This document shows, piece by piece, positions 1 to 12,587 of a DNA stretch of 64,000 bases. The notes below the pieces were generated by a model. That model worked only from the letters and a program-made list of their open reading frames with translations, was not told the origin of the DNA and ran no database searches. Position 1 is the first letter of the stretch, and the number at the start of each line of letters is the position of its first letter. The DNA comes from Deuterostichococcus epilithicus (lineage: Eukaryota; Chlorophyta; Trebouxiophyceae; Prasiolales; Stichococcaceae), in the NCBI GenBank assembly GCA_033439295.1, contig JAVTLE010000005.1, positions 3,522,501 through 3,586,500 on the forward strand. The letters are read 5' to 3'. The position numbers were made by a program, and so were the translations under genes.

Positions 1-844
1 TACCTGTTGTTGCAATGATTGAGCACTGTATGTGATGAGGGTCCGTCGCAACTGCATGCAAGTAGGTTTTAAGCTTGGAAAGTTAATGCACAGTGCGCCG
101 CAGTAATCCTGATGCCTGTGACACCTTTATGTTCCCATACCTGCAGGCTCTCGTGTGCTGCAACCCCCGGAACCCCACATACGTAATGGCTGGTGTGCAA
201 AACTGATGATGTGCAGTTGGCCCGATAGCTATTCACGTTGAATAGGCTGTGTTTGCTAGTAACGCTGGTGTGTGAAAGCGCATCATCAAGGCGGTGGCTG
301 CGCCACTGCAGTGCTGAAGGAATAAATCTGCGGCCTTCCTCGTACGTGCATTGCTTGTAGTGTGTTGCCGCTTCCTATTTCAATTGCACAGCTGTTTCTC
401 AGGACGCTAGATCAGTATGCAGGTTCACTCTGTTGTTGATATGATGGGCCATGTGTGCGGGTCAAAGGTCTCGTCCAGAATGGCCACCAGAACCGCATTT
501 GGCGGCGGAAATTTGATGCAGCGGAAATATCGGCGGCGACGCTCAACTGGTTTCGGACTGCTGCAAGCCGCTGCTGGAGAGTGCGAGAGAAGAACCCATG
601 CGCTAGCCTTGTTAGTAGTCAAGCTGTACTCAGCGGAAAGCATGATGCATGTGTGCGCGCCGCATGCAGTTCGTTGGCCTGACTAAGAGAGAATGTCTTG
701 ACGAATGTGGTGAGAAATCAACACGTACATCATCGAGCAGAAGTTTCAACTTCATTACTTTGAGTGAAAGTGTTGAGCCTGTGAGGCTCTGACCTGAGCT
801 CATACAACAATTGCCCACCTGAAGCACACGGACAGCTCGACAGC
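1..844. other. Upstream sequence, no gene recognised
   Basis: No open frame here shows family motifs or joins in phase to gene A. The short frames at 417-686 overlap on both strands and look random. It is probably the 5' flank of the first SYLF gene or the 3' flank of a gene outside the window. Confidence 0.4.
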
Positions 845-3800
845 ATGGCAGCGGCATACGACGCCCCTCCTGAGGTGGGACTGAACATCTCTACCCACGC
901 CCATCAGTGCTTCTGAGCGACCTCGATTCAAGCGGCATCTCCCCCCAGGCTTGGGCCCTGCTGATGACATGTCCTTTTGTCCGCCTGAACTCACAGGTCA
1001 AGGCGAGACTGAAGGATGATGTAAATAAGGTGCGCCATGTAGGCTCTGATGCGAAAAAAAGTGCGAGCCAGTAAAGGTCATAGCATATACGTGGCGACTA
1101 ACGAGGCCTTGCGGGTTGCGGCTGACGGAGCATCCAGACGTGCGCCACCACATGTGTGCGCACCAGTGGCCAAACACTGCTAGCAGCGCATTGCTAGCAG
1201 CACATCGGGCATGGCAGAAGCAGCAGCCAAACCGCACCCTGTGTGGTGCCACTGGCGTCCTGCATCGCATCAAGTCGCAGCTGCGCAAAGCTGGAGTTTC
1301 TGATGCCAAATGTCGTTCTCGGCGGCAGGCGCAAGACCTGGTGGAGCGGCTGACGGATCCGGAGAAAGGGCGTGACACGCCAAACCCGGACATGCCGGGC
1401 AGCGAGATCATCCGCGCCGCCGGCCTGGCCTGGGTGTTCTGGAAGAAGGTGCGCGCTGCCAACAGTGCTAGCTGCCACGATTCCTGCACCAGGGAAGTCA
1501 GCAATGTAGCGCTGGCGACCCAAGCGGCACTACTGTGTCCAGCCATGTCCAGCAGGATTTAATGCACCGCCCTGCATCGTTGGACAGCCTGCGGATGAGC
1601 GCTTCCCGTGTTGACACAGGTGGGGCTGCTAGCTTTTGGGCTGGAGGGAGGCTACGGCTTCATCATCAAGAAGGCATGCGCCCCTCACATGCAGCATATC
1701 TTCAAACCTACGGTTGTGCCATGGCAGCACCAGATGGCTTAAGCACACCGACACCTGCTACGTAGCTTGCATAGGAAACAATGCATTGGCTGCTCTGAGG
1801 CGTGCTGTCAGCTCCTTGGACTGTTGCATCTGTGGCTATGTATGAATGTATCACTACACGTTCCGATTGCAGCTGGGCGAGACGGCGAACTCGACCCCGA
1901 ATTCCCCCAAGTTCAGCTGGTCAGGTGTGCAGAAATATTCCAGCTTCACTCCAGCTTTCTTGCAGTGCCAGAAGCACGACTGGAGATCAATGGACCTTGG
2001 CGACTGCTGTTCACCCCAGTCGGCTGCGTCAACTGACAATCTACCATCAGCATGCTTCAGCACTGTGGGTTGCTTCCTGCTTGCAGCGCCACTGTACTTC
2101 AAGATGCTGGGCGGCGCCTTGGTGCGTGCTTTTTAGATCCCAATGGATTTGCAACGTGCAGAGATGTCCTTCCTACAAGAATAAATCCGCTTGGTACAGA
2201 AAGCAGCAATCCATCTCGTCATGTTCACTTTCCGCTGTAGGGTGCCATGCTGGCTTTGCCTTGGCGGGCGGACAGTCCGGTGATGGCGCTTGACACCGTT
2301 GCGAGCGGTCCAAATACACGATACTCATATTGGGCTCAAATTGCTACAGGGTGCAACGCTGGGATACGCCTCGGTGGACAGCCTGGTGGTGCTGGACACG
2401 CCGCAGGCGGTCAAGGCCTTCGCCGAGCCCGTATTCCAGGTCGATGCCGATGTTGGCATTGGCGCCGGCTCGGAGAAGCTGTCGGCCCAGGTCTGTGGCT
2501 TTGGACATCGATCGTCTGTCATCCTTGCGAAGAGGGTATGACGCCGCCAGCCCACGATTCGAGAGGGTCGCTACTGCAGCAACAGGCGCACCATGTGTTA
2601 TCGGCTCCGTCTGCCTATTCCTGTGCTTGATACAAGTCCTGCGTGATGTGATGCAGCTTCTGCGACCTTATTGCCCGACCTCGACAGTGAGAGTTGTTTG
2701 ATATATGACACCTCAGCTTTCGCATCCTGAATTGCAGGCGGTGGGGCTGCCACTGACGATCCCGCTGTCGGGCAATGCCGGCCCGACTGCCTGCCTGCAG
2801 TGGAGCATCTCCAGCGGCGTCTATGTCGGTCAGTAAAAAGCCACCTCCCGACGGAGGCCTTGTGTGTCTTTGACGATGAGGCATGAGCATATGTAGATGA
2901 GGCGCGAGGCACCGTCGAATTCCTGTATACTTGGCACATCCTTGTTTTCTGATTTAATTGCTCGTGATGGTGGTGCAGATGTCTCCTTCAAGGGTAAGTT
3001 GCAGTTTGGCGCCCCAGTAGCCATGCTCAGACATCACCAGACGCCATGGTCTACATTGATAAGCCCCGTGCGAGAACCGGCGTCATAGTCAATGCGTGTC
3101 TTCCTACCTGGTGCAGATGTTTCAATCCGCCGTGACGACTCGTGGAATGAAAAGGTTGGAAATGCATGCATAGTAGTTGGCTCAAGCTCAATGTGCGCGA
3201 TGTCTCCAGTGCTCTGCATGCATATTCATATGACATGCATAGAGAAGATGTGTAGATGGCTCATGTTGCCCGCAGCTGTATGGCCCGGAGGTCAAGCCAA
3301 TTCAAGTCCTGGACGGCACGGTGCTGAGCTGAAACCTCTTTTGAATTCTGTGCGGGCGTTGTGTCAAGTAGTCGGGAGCTCATCGGCTGCCGTACGAGAT
3401 TATGCTGTGTCACAACCTCATCGGCGCTTTCACACAGGCTTGGGGTTCAAGTGCGCGACTGTGGTCTTGACTGCAGGTGCCGCGCCCGCTGGAGGTGTTC
3501 CCGCTGTTCGACACCCTGCAGGTCAGCATATCCACCCCCTACTCTGCACTGCTGCTGCTAGCGCGTGCTCATATTCTGCATATTGGCAATACAAGTGCGC
3601 TGCGACATCTCACTAGCCCTGCATGATGCTGGTGGTGCAAGCGCTCTCGACATGCAGGGCGCAGTGGACCGGTGGCTGGCCGCCGAGGCTGCCGCCATTG
3701 CCGCCACCTTCTTCCCGGTGGGCGCCGCTTCCGGTCAAGGATCGAATATCAACGCCACAATGCGCTCCTGGATTTCCTCACGATTCCATCAAAGGCGTGT

Positions 3801-5240
3801 CCGGAACTGTACGCGCACAACACACCGCAGAAATCTGTACGCTTTGCTCTTGCGCAGCAGGCGCCCTTGGAGCCATCCGCTTTGTGTTCCTGCCCACTGC
3901 AGATGAGCTGTCCGCGGCAATGACATGCATTCCGTGACAACCTGTGCGCTGGCTGAACTGCAGGTGCCCATCATCATCCGTGAGGTGGTCGTCGTCCCTG
4001 GACAGGAGGACAAGGCCTCGGCGGTGGAGGTGAACACCGCTCACACCTGAGACCCCGGGTGTCACAAACCAGCAGCGACGAGCAGTGGGCAGCAGCAGTG
4101 TCAGATTGCGAGTTCTCACAGACCTGCAATGCGGCATTGCCGGGTAAGCCTCCGCAGCTGCAGTCATCGAGTCTGGGAAGCGGGTCTCTTGGGCGGCAGG
4201 TCGTCCACTTGTTCTCCTCTTCACTGCCTCGATGCATTGATGCGCTGGCCATGCCTGCAGGTTTTTACACTGCAGCTGGAGCAGGTCGGCAAGGCATGGG
4301 TGCGCATGGAGCTAGAAAGGATGGCCGCCGACTTTGATTGGCTGCGGTGGCCAGCTGCACTACTCAAATGGAGTTGGAAGGTTGGAGGTTTTTGGAAGAA
4401 AAAATATCATTTCGAAAATGAATGTGTGTGAGTCGCACATGCCGCAGCAGGTGCAGCCGGAGGAAGGCAAGGCCAGCGAGCCCGGGCAGCGGCGGCAATA
4501 TCCCAGTACGCTTTCAATCTTGTTTGTGCCAGTTTATGTCGTAGAGCCTTTCTCTTTGCCTGACTGTGCCGCAGGTGCGCGTGCAGCCGGAGGAGTCCGA
4601 GCAGCAGGGGCAGAAGAGCATTGAGGGCTGCAAGCAGGAGGCAGGCGGAGCCTCCGGGAAGCAGGAGGCGCAGCAGGGTACCGGCGGCGGCGGCAAGGAG
4701 GGTGGCACGACTACCAAGGCGTCTGGCGGCCAGTCCGGCGGCGGCCAGCAGCAGGAGGGGGTAATCCGTCCATTGGCTGTAATAGCTGTGTATATGTGGT
4801 AGGATAGGAAGCGGGGAGTCACAACGTGAACACGATGGTGTTGAAATCAGGAAACAGAGCCCTCGCCTGTGATGTGCCCTGCTGTTGGCGGGGCTTTCTA
4901 GCCTATGCTAGAGAAACCCCTGACGGAGGGGCACATGCAGCAGCATGCACAGCAGCATTTTTTCACTGCGGCGGTGGCTTGCTGCTCTCAGGAGTGCAAG
5001 ACCCCGCCCCCGTGGGGCGGCTGCTGTGCGGACTGCAAGCCCTGCAACCCGCCCTGCGAGATGCAGCCAGAGCGGGATGTGTACAAAACAGATGATGACG
5101 AAGTGGCAAGCAAGATTCATGCGAATGAAAGAGCCATGCCCTGTGTATTCGTCAGGCATGCGGCTGCCAGCGCATGCCAGTTGGCTCGGCTGCCTACAGT
5201 ACCTCTGCATCGATTGCCGAACGGAGTCACTCAGCCTTAG
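845..5240 (+). CDS. SYLF-domain protein A (Ysc84/DUF500 family), multi-exon, Cys-rich tail
   Basis: SYLF domains bind phosphoinositide membranes and, in fungal and animal members, actin. The core joins in phase: 845-874 (start ATG), 997-1029, 1329-1448, 1620-1673, 1873-1924, 2087-2121, 2350-2490, 2738-2828, 2979-2993, 3117-3154, 3276-3320, 3477-3521. Landmarks in order are AQDLVERL, GLAWVFWKK, GGYGFIIKK, WSAPLYFK, VDSLVVLDTPQAVKAF, QWSISSGVYVDVSFK and the closing VPRPLEVFPLFDTLQ. The intron after GFIIKK starts with GC, not GT. The tail is less sure: 3658-3717, about 3965-4028, a VQPEE-containing Gln/Gly-rich part at 4260-4760, then a Cys cluster near 4993-5070 with six Cys within about 18 residues (GGCCADCKPCNPPC). 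The stop at 5240 is read-through of the last exon and could be replaced by further splicing. SYLF is what the motif order says; substrate and partner are unknown. Confidence 0.85.
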
Positions 5241-6156
5241 TGTGTTCTTGATCAATGATGCGCATGCAGCTCGTTTGCCGTCACTGATCGATCCTGACGG
5301 CTTGCGTGCTCATCAATGATGCAGAGTAGGAGCAACGGCGCACGTAAGCCGCTCCATATTATGCGTGCAGGCGGCGTCTTCCGGCAATAAGGCACCCTGA
5401 ACACCGTCGAATAATCGGCAAAGCGGACATACACCGGGCATGCGTAGTTGGGGTGGCGGTATGATTGGCGATTGAATGTGGAACCCCTGAAACCACTCAG
5501 CTGAGACAATATGCACCCAAGAAATCTGTGGCGTCACTGCGTTGCATTTCTGGTGTGTCGCCGCCACTAAGCATGTGCTCACGTTGACGTACTAGTATGT
5601 ATGTGTCGTCCTGCTACAGAGACCCTGTAGGACGTGCTTTTGGAAAGAGCAAAATCATTCGTTAGTGCTTGGAGTGGATTGGTATATTCACACTGTCTGC
5701 TTCACCTCCTGCTGTGCCAACCTACCAAGCCGCTGATGCATGATGTGCATACATTTCTTGCAGCCGTCTGCGTGCAGCCGATTATGGAGTACCTTCAAGG
5801 TTTCGACGGCATGTCGCTAGACGCGTCCAGCAACGAGGGCATCTTTTCTCCACCGGCCTTCGAGGGGCCATCATTCCGCCACTATCATCTCCGGAGTGAC
5901 ATGCTGAGGTGCGAAACTTGAAAGTAAACACGGCCTGCTTGTGATGAAGACAGTAATCTAGTCCGATCATTGTGGCTATGACCAACTGCATTGAAGGTCT
6001 TGCATATGATTGTCTGTTGCACTAGTAGTTCAACTCCTGGCTTGCACAATTGTGGCTCCGAACACTTCACATTCGTTCTGCCGCAACAGGCTGCAACCCT
6101 GGCAAGTGGGCAGCGCATCTCTGCATGGCTTCATGCTGCCGTGGCTTGCGGTACAG
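5241..6156 (+). other. Spacer between SYLF genes A and B; may hold first exon of B
   Basis: A short ATG-led stretch at 5784 (MEYLQ, followed by a possible GT donor) could be the first exon of gene B, but its phase does not fit the next exon, so it is not claimed. Nothing else is recognised. Confidence 0.35.
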
Positions 6157-9033
6157 GACGGATGCGATGGTGTTATACCTGAAGAAGACGTCCAGCAGCG
6201 TCAGGCAGCCGCTGATGCCCAGCAGCGAACTGCAGCGCGGCGCCAGCCTGGCATTTGTGCGTTGTTATGCACCGCCGGCATGGGGGCCGCCGCACCATGT
6301 CGCCGGCACGCCCAGCCAGTCCGGCCATGGGTTCGTCATTCGCAAGGTGGGGCTGCACATGCTGTGTGTGCTGAGACCTGCAGCCTTGCGAGCGTTTTGT
6401 AGCCACCTCTGGAGTCGTGTGGTGGGCGACCGACTGAGACGCCATGCTGGAAGCAACCGCCGCAGCCACAAAGCTGTAGAAAAACTAGGTATCGGAGAGG
6501 GCTGGCATGCATCCTGAAAAACAGTACTGCAAGCACACTTTTTGTGAAGCTATCTAGTATGTTTGCGACTGCAGCTTGCAGATCCCGAAAAAGACGAGCA
6601 GGCGGCGACCTCCCAGCAGTGGCCGTGGCATGCGCCCACCCTGATGTGGAGTGCGCCCTGCTTCTTCCGGGTGCGCACATCACATCGTCACCAGCACTAG
6701 CGCTGGCAATGCCGATGCCGCAGTGCAATGCATGGCAGCATCTGCCTGCTGACGGATTTTCGAATAAGACATCGACAGATTCTGCACAGGATGGCCCTTC
6801 ATACTTGTACTCGAATCAGCTCTGTACCCGTGAGTTCGAGCCGTCAGCCCAGAGCCTTGGCCATTCGATAGCTGCAAACTCGCTGGGGCTGCAACCTTGC
6901 CGGTCCGAGCTGCAGGTATACCTCGATGGCATGATGCACTCCGAGCGCAAAGACCGTGACACACAAGCTTTGATATGCACCGTTGTGGCTCAGAATGCTC
7001 ATGTGCGCAGATGGTGGGCGGTGGTATAAGCATTCCGGCCGCCGCGCATGAGGTGGAAAGCCTGGTGGTGCTGCACGACGACGCCGCAGTCGACATGTTC
7101 ATTGCAAGCCGACTTTGAATTCACTGAACCCTGGTGCCGACGATATTTTACTACTATGATGCAACACTGCAGGCGGTGTTCGGCATTGGCGACTTGCTGC
7201 CGGACCTGCGCGGGGGCACGCTGGCAGGCATGCGGCGCCAGGACGCTTTTGCTTCCTTCATGTACCCGCTGGCGGCACCAGTGGGTGTCGCAGCTCGTCT
7301 CAGATACAATGGAGGAACCTAAGCAGAGGAGGAGATTTTTTTAAATCATCTCAATACCCGCTCGCACGCCCGCCCACACATGCCGGAAAACCAAGCCTCC
7401 AGAGGTGGCCGGCAATCCCTGGCATGCATGACGTTGTGAGCAACACTGCTGCGCCGGCAGCGATCTGCTGGCTCCATGCTCCAGCTTCAGGATTTCCGCT
7501 CAGCATGTGCAACTGCCGGTGGCGGGCACCACGCTGATGTGGTCGCGCCATTACCCATACCCCGGGAAGGGCGGTCCGTCAGTGGACCTTCTCAGGCTGC
7601 TGCTACACGGGTGCCTCGTTTGGACGCTGGAGCAGCTCGAGACCTTTGCCAGACTAGGCCGTAACAACATCGTAATGCAAGCCCTTTTTGCCGCCAGATG
7701 CACAGTAGGCCTTGCCGCTCTCAGCCTACGAGTAAGCCTCGGCAGTAGGAAACGTTGCGGCGGGTGGAGGCAGGATGTTGCTGCTGCCAAGCGTGGCATG
7801 CCACGTTTCTGGGAAAACTCACCGCGGCACAGCAGACTCTCATATACCCACCAATTTCAGCTGCTGTCGTGCATTGAACGCCAGTTGGTTCAGGGGCTGA
7901 CCTGCATCAAAGGCTGAAGGCATGAAGGGTCTGAGATAGAGTTTGTCTGCAGCGCGTTTCTTCTGTTGCAGCGATACCCAGCTTCGCGTGGCCTAGTGCC
8001 AACAGTGGTTTGCACTACTGCAGGCGCTAGCATCCACCTGGACCGGCAGCGAAACTTCGAGACCTTTGACCCGGCGGCGACCCAGGGACCCAGGGACCGG
8101 CTGTTGGCGGGCGATGTGGACATGCCGAGGGAGATGAAATACCTGCACGACTGAAGGAACGAGGGTGCGCAGCCGTGGTTCATCCCCTGCTCTCCAGCTT
8201 GTGCGGTTGTGCATTTCTGTTATCATCGGAGTCCTGATGCGAACCATCGGCAGCTGTCCCACAGTGCGCACGGTGACGGCGGTACAGGTAGAAACCTCAA
8301 CTTTGGCTGTCTGGATGAACATCTCAAGGGTGCGCTGAATGTGTTGGGCAACCATGCGGGACTCAGCTTCGCTGCAAGGATCAGCCAGCTCTCCTTCGTT
8401 TGCGCCCACAATTGCTGTTGTCTGCCGCCTGCAGTGGTCGCGGCATGGCACAGAGAGGTGATGCCGCACAACCGCAAGAGCCGCTGGTATGCGGTGCCAA
8501 CGCGCATCGTCAGAGCGACCGTCGTGGAGCGTCCAAATGGTTCGGCGCGCATTGCTCGAGGGGTCATCTGTGCGTCGCCCCTATGGCTCTGCCTCCGCTG
8601 CCGCGGTAGCTGCCGCTGTGGGGTCGACCATGCTGCCCCTCCCCCCTGACGGCAGCACTGCTGTAGCCACCAGCTCATTCGTGCGCCCCCCACCCGGCGC
8701 CTCTGGCGCTGCCGCTGCCACAGCCACCCCACAGCCACCGCTGCCGAGCGCTCTGCCATGCCCCGAGTGATGAGCGGCGCTGCCGATGGGGCAGCTTCCG
8801 TGCGCCGTGCCACAGACAGTGCGGCCGGCAGAACGGGATCTGTGCGCCGTGCGTCTGGCGGCGAGGCTGGCGGGGCAGCGTCTGTGCGCTGTGCATCTGA
8901 CGGGGACGCCAGCGGGTCTGTGCGAAGTTCCTCTGCAGCCAGCGGAGCGGCGGTCATGCGCCTCGGCTTTGGAGGCGCAACTGCTGATGCCGAGAAGCTT
9001 TCGCCTGACCGGCTCGTGCGCTGGGGCGCCTAG
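6157..9033 (+). CDS. SYLF-domain protein B, divergent, repeat-rich tail
   Basis: Second member of the array. Exon 6157-6346 carries DAMVLYLKKTSSS, PLMPSSELQRGASLAFVRCY and SGHGFVIRK without the internal intron seen in A. Exon 6575-6670 gives LADPEKDEQ...LMWSAPCFFR. An exon from 7011 gives HEVESLVVLHDDAAVDMFIAS, followed by AVFGIGDLLPDLRGG (about 7170), LPVAGTTLMWSRHYPYPG (about 7519) and GASIHLDRQRNFETFDP (about 8033), the last matching the C-terminal strand of the SYLF core in gene E. The insert before GHGFVIRK is Pro/His-rich, so this is the most diverged copy. Downstream fragments look coding: VRTVTAVQVETSTLAVW (about 8260), RWYAVPTRIVRATVVE (about 8485), then an Ala/Ser/Arg part with a 15-residue repeat ending at a TAG at 9033. 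The first exon and exact tail splicing are unresolved; the protein could instead stop at 8154. Confidence 0.72.
8770..8935 (+). repeat. About 45-bp coding tandem repeat in SYLF gene B tail
   Basis: About three and a half copies of a roughly 45-bp unit translate to variants of GAASVRRASDGEAGG. Both strands stay open across it because of GC-rich periodicity; the + frame fits the gene B context. Confidence 0.6.
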
Positions 9034-9955
9034 GGCCTACAGTTGCTGCGCCGCCCCTCTCGCTGGCGGGGGGTCGTCCGCTGATGTACATATTAGTGGG
9101 GGCATTGCTGAGGGTGACGGAAGTGAGCAAACCAAATGACAATCTCGCTGGTCGGGTGACAAGGCTGCCGCCGTACTGTTGAACACTGTGGCGCAGCCAG
9201 ACCTTGCGTCACTGTGTGAGACTACACAGCAATGATGAGAGCCACGCGGCACAGTGCTTATTGAATCATGAAATTGCCTGAGCAGAATCAGAAGTGCGCA
9301 TTCAGGTACCTAAGCCAGACATCAGCCCAAACAGTATGTGTTTGAAGCGCGCTTCAGCTGCAATCTCTGCCAGCCAGTAGTCTAAGCTTACCTCGAGTAA
9401 ACTCACGGATGCAATCTGAAGTCCTGGGGTTGATCACTGGTGCCTTGTGATTGTCTTAGCTCGTCTTGACCAGCTGGTACCACCATCCTTGGTAGGCGGG
9501 AAATCTGGCGGCACTTCCGAACCGTTAGATTCGGACCTTACTTTAGGGTAACCAAAGCCCGTGCCCAGTTGAAAGTGAGCAGGCCGTGCCCGGTAGTGTC
9601 AGGAGTGTTCTGGCAGCACATCATAAGCACACCATTGCTGATGTCTCGCAGTCACCACTCCGACCTGACGATATCTCGGCGAACCAAACGACGGCAAAGC
9701 TGCTGCAGACTCAGTCCTCAACCTCACTTTTAGGTGGGAGATGGAGGGCTGATCTTGAATCTTGGTTACTCTGGAACCTGCAGCATCAGGTGGCAGCAGT
9801 AGCAGGTCCGTGACATGAAACTGCACAGTCAGATAGGTTGTTATTGCTGAAGCGACTCCAACGAGTCAAATCTGAAGAAGCTCAAATATTACCATCTCAG
9901 GGAAGAGGGTGCTCAAGAGAGGCAGCGGCAGCAGGCTGCGCCGCAGGCTGCAGGG
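9034..9955. other. Spacer between SYLF genes B and C
   Basis: No convincing exon. The frames at 9586-9813 occur on both strands with no motif. The stretch is slightly less GC-rich than the flanking exons and probably holds the 3' end of B and the promoter of C. Confidence 0.4.
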
Positions 9956-12587
9956 ATGGACGGCCCGCAGAACAGTGCACACGAGCTAACCGAGGCACAC
10001 CGCACCAAGCTGGTTGCCACAGCGACAAGGTGCGCCTGTCCAGTCGCCCGTCCGAGAAAACAACAGCACTTGCTCGAGCCTTTGCTCCCTGCCATATTCA
10101 AGGTAGATGGAGGGCAGGAGAAGTTCCGCAACCTAAGTAACGCATTTGTATGATGCTGCAGAGCACAGGCGCTGCTGACACGGCTGTCGAGGGGCACGCC
10201 CAGTGCGGGCGGTGGCGCAGGACAGGCCTGCGCAGAGTTGGGTTGCACCGCCGGCATCGCTTTCAGTTTCGGTAGAAAGGTCTGGAATCGTTCACCCGAC
10301 ATATCTCGGATATTGATACCGTTCCACACGTTCCTGGCGGCGCGCAACCTGCTGGCAAAGCCTCAGCTGCATGCTCAGCTTACGCATGTGCTCAACCGCC
10401 ACTGCTCGTTTTGGTCCCACTTCAGGTCAGCATGGGCTTGATTGGCGGGCAGAGCTGCAAAGGGTTTATCATTCAGAAGGTGCTGTTTTCTGACCCTGCA
10501 AATGGCCAGTCTACTATGCATTCAGATTACGTGCAGAAACAACGGCTGCGTGTTCGTGATATTGAGCGCCGCAGACAATTCGAGGCTACTAGGTGTATGT
10601 GCTTTCGCCCTGCAGCTGGACAAGCCAGCAATCTGGGAGGACCCTGGCTCCCCGGTGCACTTCTCAGCACCCCTGTTCTTCGCATCACGGTGAGGCGAAA
10701 CACACTGCGCAGCCTTCAGTGGGGAAACCTCAAGCTGCAAGCTTCTGGCCCCTGGTTTGCTGTGAATCAGGTGACTCGGCGCTCGAGCGCCTCCAAATGC
10801 AGAGCGAGGTCACCGATGATGATGGAATGCATTCGAGTATGGCTGAATGCTGGCGGCGCAGGAGCTGCCAGCTGGGATTGCAGGCGGGAGCAACGTCTGT
10901 GGACACATTAACGCTGTTCGGCTCGCACGGAGCCGTCGAGTCCTTCATCAAGGCACATGTGCGCAAACAGGACCGGCATTCTCGTGTCTGCACAAGCAAT
11001 TATAATCACGGGAGGTTTATGTGTACTGTCAACTGCCAGCGCCAACAGCGGAGGCTGTGGCAGCCTGCACATGAAACACAAAAGTGTTGTGAGCTCTCCG
11101 CCATAGCCAGCCGCAAAACCGCTTGGAGGAGTCTCCGCAGGCAGTGCGGCCATGACGCCATTCAAGACTGCCAAGGCGCTTGATGCAAAGCACACAGCAG
11201 GCAGTAATTGCAGTGGCTCGATGTCAGAATGGTATGCAACGTCGACTTGCAACGCATATACGTTGCAAGTCGACACTTGTAAATCATCGGTTGTTGCGCA
11301 GGGCGACTTTCAGTTTGAGGCTGGGAGCGCTACTGTGCCGAGGGCATCTTCCAGATTTGGCGGCGTCAACATCAGCCTGCCGGCAAAGTACACGCACTCG
11401 CGGCTGGCGGTCAGTCGCCAGTGGAATATCCTGAGCGGCACATTTGCAGACGTGCTGCCTGTGAGGGGTGGGTCCGGCATGTCATTGCAGCCAGCGGCCA
11501 TCNCTGTCCGGACAAATCCCCCCCCGCCGGACCCACGCACTACTGCTGGCAGGCCGCGAGGTTGTCTCTGGAGAACTCTGTCGCAGTCACAAAAGTGAGT
11601 TGACCATGTTACATGCTTCCTCGCTTTCGAGAGGGGCACAGCTGCAGCAGCAGAATGACGCCTATTCAGCACATTGCAATTCTAGATCTCAAATCCCATA
11701 CGCTACCAGAGGTGCTGCTACTTTGCGATGCATCAGCAGAGCAGCCAGGCGGGTCCTGCTGATGATTGTGGCCGGATTACATGGCACGCATGCCCTCCAG
11801 AAGTGGGACAGCAGATTTTTTGCTTAGCAGATTCTACAATGACAAAGGGCGAACAAGCTGCTGCTGCAGGTGGCGCAGTGAGACCTGACGTGGGCCTGCT
11901 GGTGGGGGCGTACGGCCATGGCGTGTCGCACATCGAGGTGCTGCGCGGCTGGGTGGCGCCGCCGCCAGAGTTTGCACCGCTGTACGCCGCTCTGCAGGTC
12001 GTGCTGCATAGAAGCCTCCTTCACCAGTCTTTATTCACTGTTTCGCGTCATTGTGCCACGGAGCTGGTGGCGGTTACTGCTGCATGCTCGAGGGTGCCCT
12101 TCAAGCCTACCAATTTGGCGATTCTGACGTTCAAGAGATGACAGGGTAGTGTTAGGCTCTTGCCCTGCTGGACGTGTTGGGGGTGTTGAGCATCAACGAA
12201 CCTCGTTCTGTAAGTGGTGACGGACTGACATCTGCGGCATACACCCTGCAGAGCTGGCCAGGCCCCAACCTGCCGGGCAAGGGCCTGCGCTGCTGCACGG
12301 GCTGCCGCAGCCGCTGCTGCTGCTGCTGTCTGCCGCACCGCCCCCGCCAAATCGCGCCGCCACCACCGCCGGCCCTTGAGCTGGTACTGCAGCCCGGCGG
12401 CAGCCCCGGTGGCGGCGGCGCCAGCCCCTTCGGCTCCGTCCAGGGCATCAGCGGCGAGGAGGACGTCCTGGACGCTGAGTTGGAGGTTGTCAGCTTGCGC
12501 GACGCCGCCGTAGTCGTGGCCGGGCCGAGTGCGGAGGGCATGCCAGAGGGCGCGCTGCGGGTGGTTGAAGGCGTGCCGCTGCCTTAA
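9956..12587 (+). CDS. SYLF-domain protein C, poly-Cys tail
   Basis: Third member. Exon 1 (9956-10029, ATG start, HELTEAHRTKLVATAT) joins in phase to 10162-10271 (AQALLTRLSRGTPS...GIAFSF). Then VSMGLIGGQSCKGFIIQK (from about 10426), LDKPAIWEDPGSPVHFSAPLFF (about 10618-10680, split here only for quoting by its WSAP-like HFSAPLFF motif), VDTLTLFGSHGAVESFIK (about 10890-10963), VNISLPAKYTHSRL and WNILSGTFADVLP (about 11300-11460), and VLRGWVAPPPEFAPLYAALQ (to 12000), the closing VPPP-LYxALQ motif. The phase between 10271 and 10426 does not close, so a small exon is missing from this model. The final exon contains RCCTGCRSRCCCCC, a Pro/Gly run and an acidic end before the TAA at 12585-12587. One ambiguous base lies at 11503. 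Confidence 0.8.
11241..11274. repeat. Perfect inverted repeat, 14-bp arms, 6-nt loop
   Basis: GTCGACTTGCAACG is followed by CATATA and then its exact reverse complement. It sits in an intron of SYLF gene C, between the exon ending near 10963 and the one starting near 11300. Confidence 0.9.

Noticed and set aside
4884-4921. Imperfect inverted repeat GGGGCTTTCTAGC...GCTAGAGAAACCCC
   Set aside because: The arms match with a shift and small bulge only; much weaker than the perfect hairpin at 11241 and likely chance.
8223-8957. 244-codon open frame on the - strand opposite the SYLF B tail
   Set aside because: It mirrors the GC-rich 45-bp repeat and the + strand exons; its repeats (DARRTD type) are the antisense of the + repeats and no start or splice context supports it.
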